A stretch of 64,000 bases of DNA from CAZGSN01 sp964371655 (GTDB lineage Bacteria > Desulfobacterota > Binatia > HRBIN30): NCBI GenBank assembly GCA_964371655.1, contig CAYJOD010000026.1, forward strand, positions 1 to 64,000, written 5' to 3'. The first letter of the stretch is position 1; every line of letters begins with the position of its first letter. Below, piece by piece: positions 53,764 to 62,063 of the stretch. A program made the position numbers and the translations under genes. The notes under the pieces are model-generated. The model saw nothing but the letters and a program-made list of their open reading frames with translations. It had not been told where the DNA came from and did not search any database.

Positions 53764-55170
53764 ATGAGTATTGGCAAGATCACTCAGGTCATTGGCCCGG
53801 TCATAGACGTCGACTTCGGCGACAGCAGCGTGCCGCAGATCTTCAACGCCTTGCGAGTGACCAACCCGGCGATCAACGATAAAGAGTGGAACCTGATCGT
53901 CGAAGTCGCTCAGCACCTCGGCGAGAAGACGGTGCGCTGTATCGCCATGGACAGCACTGAGGGCCTGGTCCGCGGCATGGCCGTGGAAGACACGGGCAAG
54001 CCGATCACCATGCCCGTCGGCCCCTCGACTCTGGGGCGCATCCTCAACGTCATCGGCGAACCCGTCGATGAAGGTGGCCCCGTCAACTACGAGCACCGCT
54101 ACCCGATCCATCGCGAGCCGCCATCGTTCACCGATCAAGCCACCGAGATCCAAGCCTTCGAGACCGGGATCAAGGTCGTCGACCTCCTCACTCCGTATGC
54201 ACGCGGCGGCAAGATCGGCCTCTTCGGCGGCGCCGGCGTCGGCAAGACGGTGTTCATCCAGGAGCTGATCAGCAACGTTGCCACCCACCACGGCGGCTGC
54301 TCGGTGTTCGCCGGCGTCGGCGAGCGTACGCGTGAAGGCAACGACCTGTGGACGGAAATGCGCGAGTCGGGCGTGCTCGAGAAGACCGCCTTGGTCTACG
54401 GCCAGATGAATGAGCCGCCCGGAGCCCGCGCCCGCGTCGGTCTGAGCGCCGTCACCGTCGCCGAGTACTTCCGTGATGAAGAAGGCAAGGACGTCTTGCT
54501 GTTCATCGACAACATCTTCCGTTTCACGCAGGCGAACTCGGAAGTCTCGGCTCTGCTCGGCCGTATGCCGTCGGCCGTGGGCTACCAGCCGACGTTGTCC
54601 ACCGACCTCGGCGAGCTCCAGGAACGCATCACCACGACTAAGAAGGGCGCCATCACCTCGGTGCAGGCGATCTACGTTCCCGCCGACGATCTCACCGACC
54701 CGGCCCCGGCAACGACGTTCGCCCACCTCGACGCGACCACCGTGCTGTCGCGGGCGCTCACCGAAATCGGCATCTACCCCGCCGTCGACCCGCTCGACTC
54801 GACCTCGCGCATTCTCGATCCAGGCGTCGTCGGCGACGAGCACTACCACGTCGCACGCCAGGTCCAGGAAGTGCTGCAGCGCTACAAAGACCTGCAGGAC
54901 ATCATCGCCATCCTCGGCATGGACGAGCTCTCCGAAGAGGACAAGACCCTGGTCTCTCGCGCCCGCAAAGTTCAGAAATTTTTGTCGCAACCGTTCAGCG
55001 TCGCCGAGGCGTTCACCAATATGAAGGGTGTCTACGTGAAGCTCGCCGACACCATTCGTGCTTTCAAAGAGCTCGTCGAAGGCAAGCACGATGACGTGCC
55101 GGAGCAGGCGTTCTATATGGTCGGAACCATCGAAGACGCTCTGGAGAAGGCAAGGAAGCTAGCCGCGTAA
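53764..55170 (+). CDS. atpD: ATP synthase F1 subunit beta
   Basis: 468 aa. Catalytic subunit. Walker A GGAGVGKTVFIQELISNVA, catalytic Glu in GVGERTREGNDLWTEM, DELSEEDKTLVSRARKVQKF of the DELSEED loop, and ALLGRMPSAVGYQPTLSTDL. Full length. It is followed by a 212-nt gap with a long inverted repeat before atpC. Confidence 0.99.
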   Translation: MSIGKITQVIGPVIDVDFGDSSVPQIFNALRVTNPAINDKEWNLIVEVAQHLGEKTVRCIAMDSTEGLVRGMAVEDTGKPITMPVGPSTLGRILNVIGEPVDEGGPVNYEHRYPIHREPPSFTDQATEIQAFETGIKVVDLLTPYARGGKIGLFGGAGVGKTVFIQELISNVATHHGGCSVFAGVGERTREGNDLWTEMRESGVLEKTALVYGQMNEPPGARARVGLSAVTVAEYFRDEEGKDVLLFIDNIFRFTQANSEVSALLGRMPSAVGYQPTLSTDLGELQERITTTKKGAITSVQAIYVPADDLTDPAPATTFAHLDATTVLSRALTEIGIYPAVDPLDSTSRILDPGVVGDEHYHVARQVQEVLQRYKDLQDIIAILGMDELSEEDKTLVSRARKVQKFLSQPFSVAEAFTNMKGVYVKLADTIRAFKELVEGKHDDVPEQAFYMVGTIEDALEKARKLAA

Positions 55171-55228
55171 GCTCTCTTCTCCGCCTGGGCGAGGGTTAGT
55201 CCCTTACTGGGAGAATCGTTTGCAGCAC

Positions 55229-55332
55229 GGAAAGGAAATGGAAAACCGGAAACACGAAACCGGAAACCGGAAACTGGTCAACTTGCCGGTTTTTCATTTC
55301 CTGTTTTCGGTTTCCTGTTCTTCATTTCTTCC
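55229..55332. repeat. imperfect inverted repeat between atpD and atpC
   Basis: Left arm 55229-55277 (GGAAAGGAAATGGAAAACCG and on) is purine-rich, made of GGAAA/CCGGAAA words. Right arm 55286-55332 (CCGGTTTTTCATTTCCTG and on) is its imperfect complement. The two arms are separated by only 8 nt, so a long stem would form within the atp transcript. Confidence 0.75.
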
Positions 55333-55382
55333 TGTTCGGTTCCGGCTCTGCCGGCTTAGGGCGAGGGCATTCTGAATCCACC

Positions 55383-55784
55383 ATGGCAAGCTCATTTCAA
55401 CTACGCATCGTGACGCCGACCCGCCAGCTCCTCGACGAGCAGGTCCGCGAGGTTACAGGTCCTGGAACCCTGGGCGAGTTCGGTGTCCTGCCCGACCACG
55501 TCAACTTCCTCAGCTCTCTGGAGCCCGGCACGTTGATCTACCGTACCGACGCTGGGCCGACCAAGATCGCGGTGCGCGGCGGCTTCGCGGAGGTTGCCAG
55601 CAACGTCATGACGGTGCTGGCCGACGACGCCATCTTCGCCCAAGATATCGATACGGCATCAGCCCGAGCCGAGCTGCAAGCCGCCGAAGCGCAACTGCAG
55701 CGCTTGTCGGCCAGCGACGAGGAGTACGCGAGCGTCGATTCCAATCGCCGCTGGGCGCAAGCCAAACTCGACGCCGCGCGCTGA
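55383..55784 (+). CDS. atpC: ATP synthase F1 subunit epsilon
   Basis: 133 aa. Beta-sandwich domain (FQLRIVTPTRQLLDEQVREV, GTLGEFGVLPDHVNFLSSLE, KIAVRGGFAEVASNVMTVLA) and C-terminal helical hairpin with ARAELQAAEAQLQRLS. It regulates ATP hydrolysis. The last atp gene, separated from atpD by a structured 212-nt gap and from the insertion sequence by 47 nt. Confidence 0.97.
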   Translation: MASSFQLRIVTPTRQLLDEQVREVTGPGTLGEFGVLPDHVNFLSSLEPGTLIYRTDAGPTKIAVRGGFAEVASNVMTVLADDAIFAQDIDTASARAELQAAEAQLQRLSASDEEYASVDSNRRWAQAKLDAAR

Positions 55785-55949
55785 GAAACTCGGTCGATCA
55801 CCGCGGGCGTACGCGCGTGGCTCGGACGACCTATGAACAACTGCGCATATCGACCAGAGCCGCGACCGTAAGGGAGCGGTGCTCGAACAAGGGGATGTCC
55901 CGCTCGCTGTTGATCCTCCGAGGGTGACGGCTCCTCGGTCGCGAGTTGT

Positions 55950-57185
55950 CTACGCGGCTTTCTTCCTCATGTCGAGCTGCGGTGACGGTGCTTGAGCATC
56001 AAGAGCGGCCAGCAATTGGGGCATCTGCTTATGGCCCTTGAGGCGGCGGAACTTCTTCTCTGCTTCGCGCACGGCGGTAGCCACCCATCGTACGATCATT
56101 GAGCCACCACGCCAGCGGCGAACGTTGCGGGCGAAGTGCGCCACCGAGCCGTTGAGGTTCTCGATCAGATTGGTCGAGCGCAGGGAGCGGTAGAGCGAAC
56201 CTCCGATCTTGAGGCGCGAAAGCGTGAGCGTGTCAGCCAGCCCCTCGCGCAGCGATGCCGCGGCACCAGGGTGCTCGCGTTCGAGAGACCGGGCTACCTG
56301 CTCAAGCCGTCGTTCAGCGAGGTCTGCATCGGCGCTATCGTACGCCTCGCGCATCGCTCGCTGCGTCCCAGGCCTGAGCGCTTCTGGAAGATGATCGAGG
56401 ACGTTGCGCAGCTTGTGCACCTGACAGCGCTGCACCAACCCCAGCTTTCCGAATAGAGCGACAATGGCCGAGCGCAGCCCCTTGGCGCCGTCGATCACAA
56501 ACACGATCGGCTTCTCGGTTGATAGTCCTCGCTCGATCAGATCGCTCAGCAGCGCCTTGACCACACCGGCGCTCTCGGTGGTTCCCTCGCGCACGCCGAG
56601 CACGATCTTTTCCGCTCCAGCACTGACTCCAAGAGCAATTAGAATGGTGTGGTCGCTGAACACGATGCCGTCAATCATGATCACTCGCAGCTCCAGCTTG
56701 TCGAGCGGTCGGCTCAAATAGGTCGACACGATCTCGGCGCTCATCGCCACGAAGCGACGCGACACCGCACTGGAGGAGATCGACACCTCGCGCTCGCTGG
56801 GCGTTATCGGATCGAGGGTGCGCGGGTAGTTGCGGGTCGAGACACCACAGGCGATGGCCTCCATGGTGTGATGGTCCAACGGATCGCGCTCGGCGGCCCA
56901 CTGAAAGCTCGGCAGGTCACGCTCCCCAGCGCCACCCGATCGCACTCGCGGGCGTTTGATGTCGATCTGGCGACCACCAAGTACAATGAGGCTCTTGGTG
57001 TTGCCATGGCGCCCGGCCTGACGCTGTGGGTTCGGTATCCACTTCGGACCGCATAGCGCTGTCCGTTCCTGTTCCATCATTGCCGAAAGCACCTGGCGTC
57101 CCGCATCGATGCACAGCGCCTGGAAGTCGTGCGTGACGTTGCTCATGGCCGCCAGCATCGGCAGCGCCATCTGCATCGTCACCAT
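55950..57185 (-). CDS. IS256/Mutator-type transposase
   Basis: 411 aa. Full length for IS256 family. DDE residues in VIMIDGIVFSDHTILIALG (D), FVIDGAKGLRSAIVALFG (D) and STNLIENLNGSVAHFARNVR (E), with a C-terminal basic tail (KKFRRLKGHKQM). No frameshift, so it could still be active. Its upstream side was opened by the nested element at 57227, 41 nt before the start, which may affect the promoter. Confidence 0.94.
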   Translation of the reverse strand: MVTMQMALPMLAAMSNVTHDFQALCIDAGRQVLSAMMEQERTALCGPKWIPNPQRQAGRHGNTKSLIVLGGRQIDIKRPRVRSGGAGERDLPSFQWAAERDPLDHHTMEAIACGVSTRNYPRTLDPITPSEREVSISSSAVSRRFVAMSAEIVSTYLSRPLDKLELRVIMIDGIVFSDHTILIALGVSAGAEKIVLGVREGTTESAGVVKALLSDLIERGLSTEKPIVFVIDGAKGLRSAIVALFGKLGLVQRCQVHKLRNVLDHLPEALRPGTQRAMREAYDSADADLAERRLEQVARSLEREHPGAAASLREGLADTLTLSRLKIGGSLYRSLRSTNLIENLNGSVAHFARNVRRWRGGSMIVRWVATAVREAEKKFRRLKGHKQMPQLLAALDAQAPSPQLDMRKKAA

Positions 57186-57290
57186 CGGTGGCGGTGGTGG
57201 CGAGCCTTGGTGCTTGATTCTAACTAGTTCCCATCCCGGAACTGCAAGCGACTGAATTCAGAAGAGAAACCAGAGAAAAACAAATAGAAG

Positions 57291-57367
57291 TCGGGGTGTT
57301 TTCCTCGTCATTGTGATATCGATTGTTCACCACAAACGATTGATATTACAAAGGAAAACAACCCCGA
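57291..57367 (+). promoter_or_regulatory. long hairpin leader before the ISNCY-like transposase
   Basis: TCGGGGTGTTTTCCT faces AGGAAAACAACCCCGA at the outer ends, and TTGTGATATCGATTGTT faces AACGATTGATATTACAA near the top, around a 6-nt loop (CACCAC), with a short bulge on the left. It runs to the base before the TTG start at 57368, so it could control translation by hiding the start or stop read-in transcription. Confidence 0.65.
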
Positions 57368-58717
57368 TTGAGAACTACAGTACGTAAACAACTTGCACTT
57401 GTCGAGACGTCCATTGAGCACGAGCACGCCCGCGAGCTGGGTAGGATTCGCGACCTGCTCGCTGAGCAGCCCAAGATTTTTGAACTCGTCCACTCAGATC
57501 TGATCCGTGGGTTGAACCACGCGCAGATCGGACGCCAGGGCATGATGAGTGCCGAGCAAGTGCTGATGGCGCTGTTCATCAAACAGATGAACGACTTCAG
57601 CTACGCGCTGCTGGCGTATCATCTTGTAGACTCCAGAACCTACCGCGCAGTTTGCGGATTCGGCATTGGCGACAAAGTTCCCGCTGGTTCCACGCTACAG
57701 CGCGACTTCAAAAAGATCCGCCCGCAAACCCTCGAAGCGATCAACCGGATCTTGCTGGCCAGCGCGGCGGCGAAGGGGATCGAACAAGGTCGCAAGGTGC
57801 GTGTCGACTGCACCGTGGTTGAATCCAACATTCACCACCCCACCGACTCCACCTTGCTGTGGGATAGCGTGAGAGTATTGAGCCGGCTGGCCCAGCGGGC
57901 CAAAGAGATATCGGGCGTAGTGGTCGCCGATCACCACCGTCGCGCCAAGCGAAGGGCATTGGGAATTCTCAATGCGAGGAAGAACAACGACCGGGTGAGG
58001 CTCTACCGGGACTTGCTCAAGGTCGCGCGCAAGACGGTCAACGATGCCGAGCGAGTGAGCAGAGAGCTCAAGGAGGTGCCGACCACCGCACCCCTCACCG
58101 CCATTGCTCTTGATGTTGAGCTTGAGCACTACAGCGCGCTGGCCAGGCAGGTCATTCGCCAGACCGAAAGACGAGTGCTCGCAGGGGAATCGCTTCGGCC
58201 CGAAGACAAGATCGTCTCGATCTTCGAGCCGCATACCGACATCATCATCAAAGATCTGCGAGAGACCTTCTTCGGCCACAAGGTTACGATCACTGGTGGT
58301 GCGTCAGGGTTGCTGACCGACTTGGTGATCGAGCGAGGCAATCCAGCCGACGTGACACTGGCTGAGAAGATGATCTCCCGCCAGCGCGATATCTACGGCA
58401 GGGTGCCGCGCCAGGCGGCTTTCGATGGGGGCTTCGCCTCGAAGGATAATCTCAAGTCGATCAAAGAGCTGGGCGTACGTGATGTGGCCTTCGCCAAGAA
58501 GCGGGGACTCGCGGTCAGTGAGATGGCCAAGAGCACCTGGGTCTACAAACGCTTGCGCGATTTCCGCGCCGGTATCGAGGGGATGATCTCCTTCCTCAAA
58601 CGTTGCTTCGGGTTGACCCGTTGCACATGGCGCGGCTTCGAGTCGTTCCAGTCTTACGCCTGGTCTTCCGTAGTCACGGCGAACCTGTTGCTGATGGCCC
58701 GGCGCTTACTGGTCTAG
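57368..58717 (+). CDS. DDE transposase, ISNCY-like
   Basis: 449 aa from a TTG; no ATG or GTG fits earlier. Catalytic acids in KVRVDCTVVESNIHHPTDST, RQAAFDGGFASKDNLKSIKE and RAGIEGMISFLKRCFG. The HPTDSTLLWDSVRVLSR motif is typical of ISNCY/IS1182-like enzymes. Frame is intact. It is the only gene of the nested element. Confidence 0.88.
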   Translation: MRTTVRKQLALVETSIEHEHARELGRIRDLLAEQPKIFELVHSDLIRGLNHAQIGRQGMMSAEQVLMALFIKQMNDFSYALLAYHLVDSRTYRAVCGFGIGDKVPAGSTLQRDFKKIRPQTLEAINRILLASAAAKGIEQGRKVRVDCTVVESNIHHPTDSTLLWDSVRVLSRLAQRAKEISGVVVADHHRRAKRRALGILNARKNNDRVRLYRDLLKVARKTVNDAERVSRELKEVPTTAPLTAIALDVELEHYSALARQVIRQTERRVLAGESLRPEDKIVSIFEPHTDIIIKDLRETFFGHKVTITGGASGLLTDLVIERGNPADVTLAEKMISRQRDIYGRVPRQAAFDGGFASKDNLKSIKELGVRDVAFAKKRGLAVSEMAKSTWVYKRLRDFRAGIEGMISFLKRCFGLTRCTWRGFESFQSYAWSSVVTANLLLMARRLLV

Positions 58718-58933
58718 CCGCTTACTTACCCGAGCGCCGGTGTATCCCCGTCATGTGCGGGACGACAGCACGGGCTCGTCCCGATCCACATTCAAGGGCG
58801 CCAATCAGTCAACATCATCCCGGGGAACGCTCGCGAGCTGCGAGATACGCACTGCGTTGGATTATTGCCGGCCGGGTGCCGCCGAAAAAACCGCCATTCC
58901 GGGATGGGAACTAACTATGCGAGTCTTGTTCAT

Positions 58934-58998
58934 AGTGGCGTGTTCCTTTCTTGGTTTGGCGACCCCGTCCCTATCGGGACGGAAAAGGAACCGCCACT
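58934..58998. repeat. hairpin at the right end of the IS256 element
   Basis: AGTGGCG-T-GTTCCTTT faces AAAGGAAC-CGCCACT, one bulge, with CCGTCCC-TATC-GGGACGG at the tip. It starts at the last base of the outer IS. It may have been there before insertion or be part of the IS. Confidence 0.65.
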
Positions 58999-59065
58999 TC
59001 TTTCAATTCAGAGGATCAACAGCTTCCGGGACATTCCCTCGAACAACGCGGATACTGTCAGGGAT

Positions 59066-59427
59066 CTCACCGCAGAGGCGCGAAGAAGAAGGTGTCTTGA
59101 GCCCGAAAACCTCACTTGCCGTCTGCGGTGACTGATGCGCCCTTCGAGACGGCGCCAAGAGAGGGCGCCTCCTCAGGGCGAACGGTGTAACGATAGTTGC
59201 ACCAATTCTTCCCGTTCGCCCTGAGGAGCGGCCGTCCTCTCAGGCCGCGTCTCGAAGGGCGCGCTCTACCAGACTGATCGCGACCTGGCAGTCCAACTGA
59301 TGTTTTCGGGTTGAGAACAACTCCACATCCGCCGAAGCACCAGGGTGCACGAAATTGATCCAGCCAAAGTCGTGATTTCGTCCAACCATCCAAAGCTTTC
59401 TCTGCGCCCCTGCGCCTCTGCGGTGAG
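59066..59427. repeat. outer inverted repeat of the CACCGCAGAG family, with inner long repeat
   Basis: Left arm 59066-59090 (CTCACCGCAGAGGCGC...) faces right arm 59396-59427 (...GCGCCTCTGCGGTGAG). Inside it lies an independent inverted repeat (59137-59262). The gap from the IS to the protease gene has no gene. Two relatives of the outer arms are at 61893-61989 and 63298-63449. Confidence 0.78.
59137..59262. repeat. long inverted repeat, ~50-nt arms, inside 59066-59427
   Basis: Left arm 59137-59185 begins GCGCCCTTCGAGACG and ends CTCAGGGCGAACGG; right arm 59212-59262 is its imperfect complement, beginning CCGTTCGCCCTGAG and ending CGTCTCGAAGGGCGC. The spacer is 26 nt. The arm centres diverge while the ends are conserved. 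Confidence 0.82.
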
Positions 59428-59436
59428 AAATTCCCG

Positions 59437-61776
59437 CTAGCAACCGCTCAGGAACCGGTTGACGCACTGTACGACTTCGCCGAGGGAGACTGTGCCGTTC
59501 AGGTCTGCATCGGCAATCGGACAGCTGCCGGGGACGTTCGCTGCATCGCACAAGGGCTGCCCGAGGAACAGGTTGGCGCACTTGACTACCTCGCCGATCG
59601 TGACCGCACCGTCGCCATCGCAGTCGCCTGTGCAGGTGTCGACGACAATCTGCCCCGCCGTGCCGGTGATGCCGGCGATCGGGTTGCCTGCGGGGTCTGT
59701 CGCTGCCGGTGTGTTGGTGAGAGCATGCGTACCGAGAGTTGCACCGGGAGCGATGCCCCACGCGCACAGGTACAACGCGGCGTCGGGAAGGAGGTTGGCG
59801 TTTCCGCCGGTCTCGATGCTCTGCGTTCCCGGCCCCAATGGAGTTGTGGTCAGCTGCTTGTCGGCGACGCTTGCCGGCCCGATTGCAGGGTTGATGGCGC
59901 ATGTCGTCACGCTGAGCTGACTTGCATCGAAGCCGATGGTGTTCGTCGTGGTCGCGATTTGAGCGCCGGCCGTTGCGAGTGTGGCGGCAACACACGCCGA
60001 GCCGCCCGGCCGCCCCGAGCCACGGCCGAGATCGACGGCAGGGGGCAGGGTCGCGGTCGGGGTGAGCGAGACGGTTGCCGTCGCCGTCACGGTCGCGGTC
60101 GGAGTCGCCGTGTCTGTCGATGACGCCGTCGTGGTGGCGGTCGATGTTGCCGTGACGGTTGGCGTGTCTGTCCGGGTCCCGGTCGTAGTCGCGGTCGGGG
60201 TGCTGGTGACCACCGTCGGCGTTGCCGTGGGCGTGACCGTGGGGGTGGTACTGGCGACGGCATTCACGGCTGCCAGCGCGTCGACGCGGCCGTAACCGAA
60301 CGAGTTATTCGGAATCGTCGTGTGCGGAATCCCGTCACAGGTCTGGCTGGGGTTGACCGTCACGTTGGGATTGGCGGTGTTCTGTAGGAGGCTCTTGGTC
60401 GCGGCGATGTCGCGGACGAGCTCGGGGCGAGCCGACCACAGCAACGCAACCACGCCTACGACGTGCGGTCCCGCCATCGAGGTTCCACTCAAGACGCTGT
60501 AGCTGTCGGTGGGCACCGAGGAGCGCACCCCCACCCCCGGAGCGGCAATCTCGGGCTTCAGGCGATTCGACGCATCGACCGTGACTGGGCCGCGGCTGCT
60601 AAACGATGCCAGCGTGTGGCTGACGTCGTAGGCACCGGCGGCGAAGGCCGCCGCATAGATCGGCGGCGGATCCGTCACACTCGCGCAGTTGGGGCCGGAG
60701 TTGCCCGCCGACGCGACGACGAAGATGCCTGCTGCCTGCGTGTTGTTGACGATGGTCTCGAGCGTGGCGGCGGCGCAGCCTTCGCTCGGGGGACAGCCCC
60801 AGCTGTTGTTCATCACATGGGGGCGCTTGGACGGATCGGGGTTGTTGCCGCTCGCGTCGGTCGGCGCGATGAAGAACTGGAAACACTCGGTGTAGCGCGC
60901 CGGCGTACCGAAGCCGCGATCCATGTTTCGACAACCGATCCATTTCGCTCCCGGGGCCACACCAATCTGGTCGCCAGCGCCATCGTCACCCGAAGTCGTG
61001 CCGGTGGTGTGCGTGCCGTGGCCAGTGTCATCGCACGGCGCGAACGCGTCGTTGCCGCAGGGGTTGCCAGTCGAGTCGTGGATGGCGTCGTGCCAGTTGT
61101 AGTTGTGGTTCGCGGTGGCGCCGTTCCAGCCGCGGTAATGCGGTTGCAGCGCGGGATGGTTCCACTGGATGCCGGTGTCTTGGTTCGCGATGACGATACC
61201 CTGTCCCGTGTAGCCCATCGCCCACACCGCGGGTGCGTTGACATCGGTGACGCCCCACTCGGCAGCTAGGGATGCGGTGGGCGCCGCCAGAGCTTTGGTG
61301 GGCGGATCATCAATGAATCGCACCGGTGCATTCGATTCAATCCGACCCGTGTCGGCCCGCGCCGCCAAGCCTTCCACTAGACTCTGATCCCCGCTCACCA
61401 CCAGCATGTTGGCAGCCCAGAAGGCGCGGTAGTGCAGGCCACGTGCCCGCAGCCAAGCGCGCAGCTTCCCCTGACTTCGGGCCGCGTGCGCAGTTAGCGT
61501 GCGGTAGACCCACCAACCGCGGGCGTCCGCGTCTTTGATGCCGTGGGCCGGTGCGACATCGGCCTGATCCGCGAGCAACACGACCACGGATGTGGTCTGG
61601 CCGGCAGCCGTGTCGACCAGCACGCGCGGATGGATCTTGTTGCGCCACGCCGCTTCGGGCGGCACATCGACGCCCACTGCGGGCCGCGTCAGTGCAACGA
61701 CTGCACCTAGAACGACGCCAATCATCCACAGGAGCGGCCGGGGAAGCGACGAGCGAATGTAGAGCGCTGACAGCAA
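59437..61776 (-). CDS. secreted subtilisin-family (S8) protease with dockerin-like C-terminus
   Basis: 779 aa. Signal peptide (PLLWMIGVVLGAVVALTRPA), a prodomain (about 40-170), then the S8 domain with Asp200 (IANQDTGIQWNHPAL), His253 (DDTGHGTHTTGTTSGDDG), Asn358 (SAGNSGPN) and Ser432 (SGTSMAGPHVVGVVALLW). A Thr/Pro/Val linker follows (about 508-580, PTVTPTATPTVVTS type). The end has two dockerin-like calcium loops (GDCDGDGAVTIGEVVKC and DADLNGTVSLGEVVQC). Its activity is probably extracellular proteolysis; the C-terminal part may bind a partner or be a surface anchor. Stop 9 nt after a CACCGCAGAG arm. Confidence 0.93.
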   Translation of the reverse strand: MLSALYIRSSLPRPLLWMIGVVLGAVVALTRPAVGVDVPPEAAWRNKIHPRVLVDTAAGQTTSVVVLLADQADVAPAHGIKDADARGWWVYRTLTAHAARSQGKLRAWLRARGLHYRAFWAANMLVVSGDQSLVEGLAARADTGRIESNAPVRFIDDPPTKALAAPTASLAAEWGVTDVNAPAVWAMGYTGQGIVIANQDTGIQWNHPALQPHYRGWNGATANHNYNWHDAIHDSTGNPCGNDAFAPCDDTGHGTHTTGTTSGDDGAGDQIGVAPGAKWIGCRNMDRGFGTPARYTECFQFFIAPTDASGNNPDPSKRPHVMNNSWGCPPSEGCAAATLETIVNNTQAAGIFVVASAGNSGPNCASVTDPPPIYAAAFAAGAYDVSHTLASFSSRGPVTVDASNRLKPEIAAPGVGVRSSVPTDSYSVLSGTSMAGPHVVGVVALLWSARPELVRDIAATKSLLQNTANPNVTVNPSQTCDGIPHTTIPNNSFGYGRVDALAAVNAVASTTPTVTPTATPTVVTSTPTATTTGTRTDTPTVTATSTATTTASSTDTATPTATVTATATVSLTPTATLPPAVDLGRGSGRPGGSACVAATLATAGAQIATTTNTIGFDASQLSVTTCAINPAIGPASVADKQLTTTPLGPGTQSIETGGNANLLPDAALYLCAWGIAPGATLGTHALTNTPAATDPAGNPIAGITGTAGQIVVDTCTGDCDGDGAVTIGEVVKCANLFLGQPLCDAANVPGSCPIADADLNGTVSLGEVVQCVNRFLSGC

Positions 61777-61892
61777 GGTAACCTTCGGAGAGGATTGTGA
61801 GCGGACGGAGGCCTGAGATCAATGCGAGTCACACCCCGCGCGTGCGCAATCAGCTGCCGCGCTTCTGTCGAGCGCTGCATTTCCATCGAGGA

Positions 61893-61989
61893 CTTCACCA
61901 CAGAGGCCACCGACGACGCAGAGAAGAAAGAGACGAGGGGCGACCTCCTCCCTTCCTGATTTCTTCCTCTCTGTACCCTCTGTGGTGAG
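61893..61989. repeat. inverted repeat of the CACCGCAGAG family, variant
   Basis: Left arm 61893-61933 (TCACCACAGAGGCCAC...) faces right arm 61960-61989 (...CCCTCTGTGGTGAG). The core CACCACAGAG differs by one base from CACCGCAGAG at 59066 and 63298. It lies in the 287-nt gap between the protease gene's start and the VapC-like gene. Confidence 0.75.
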
Positions 61990-62063
61990 AAATCAGGGCT
62001 AGGGACCGTGTTCCATCGCCGTGCAATCCTTTCAGCAAGGAATTGCCGGCCCCATGGCGCGGC

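Larger units (their letters stand above)
57227..58911. mobile_element. ISNCY-like insertion sequence (ISDol1-type), nested
   Basis: 15-bp perfect terminal inverted repeats, GTTCCCATCCCGGAA (57227-57241) and TTCCGGGATGGGAAC (58897-58911). Both ends are flanked by the 6-bp direct repeat TAACTA (57221-57226 and 58912-58917), the target duplication. Length 1685 bp. It carries one transposase on the plus strand. Size and target length are what I recall for the ISDol1 group. Intact ends, so a recent event. Confidence 0.88.
55832..58934. mobile_element. IS256-family insertion sequence, interrupted by a nested IS
   Basis: The left end TATGAACAACTGCGCATA (55832-55849) is matched inverted at the right end by TATGCGAGTCTTGTTCATA (58916-58934): TATGAACAA and CGCATA are identical, with 3 against 4 bases between. 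The transposase (55950-57185, minus strand) lies inside. Removing the inner element and one copy of its target repeat leaves 1412 bp, a normal IS256 length. No target-site repeat of the outer element could be made out. It landed just after atpC. Confidence 0.72.

Noticed and set aside
53068..55089. 673-codon open frame antisense to atpG/atpD
   Set aside because: The ATP synthase genes are certain; the antisense text has low-information composition.
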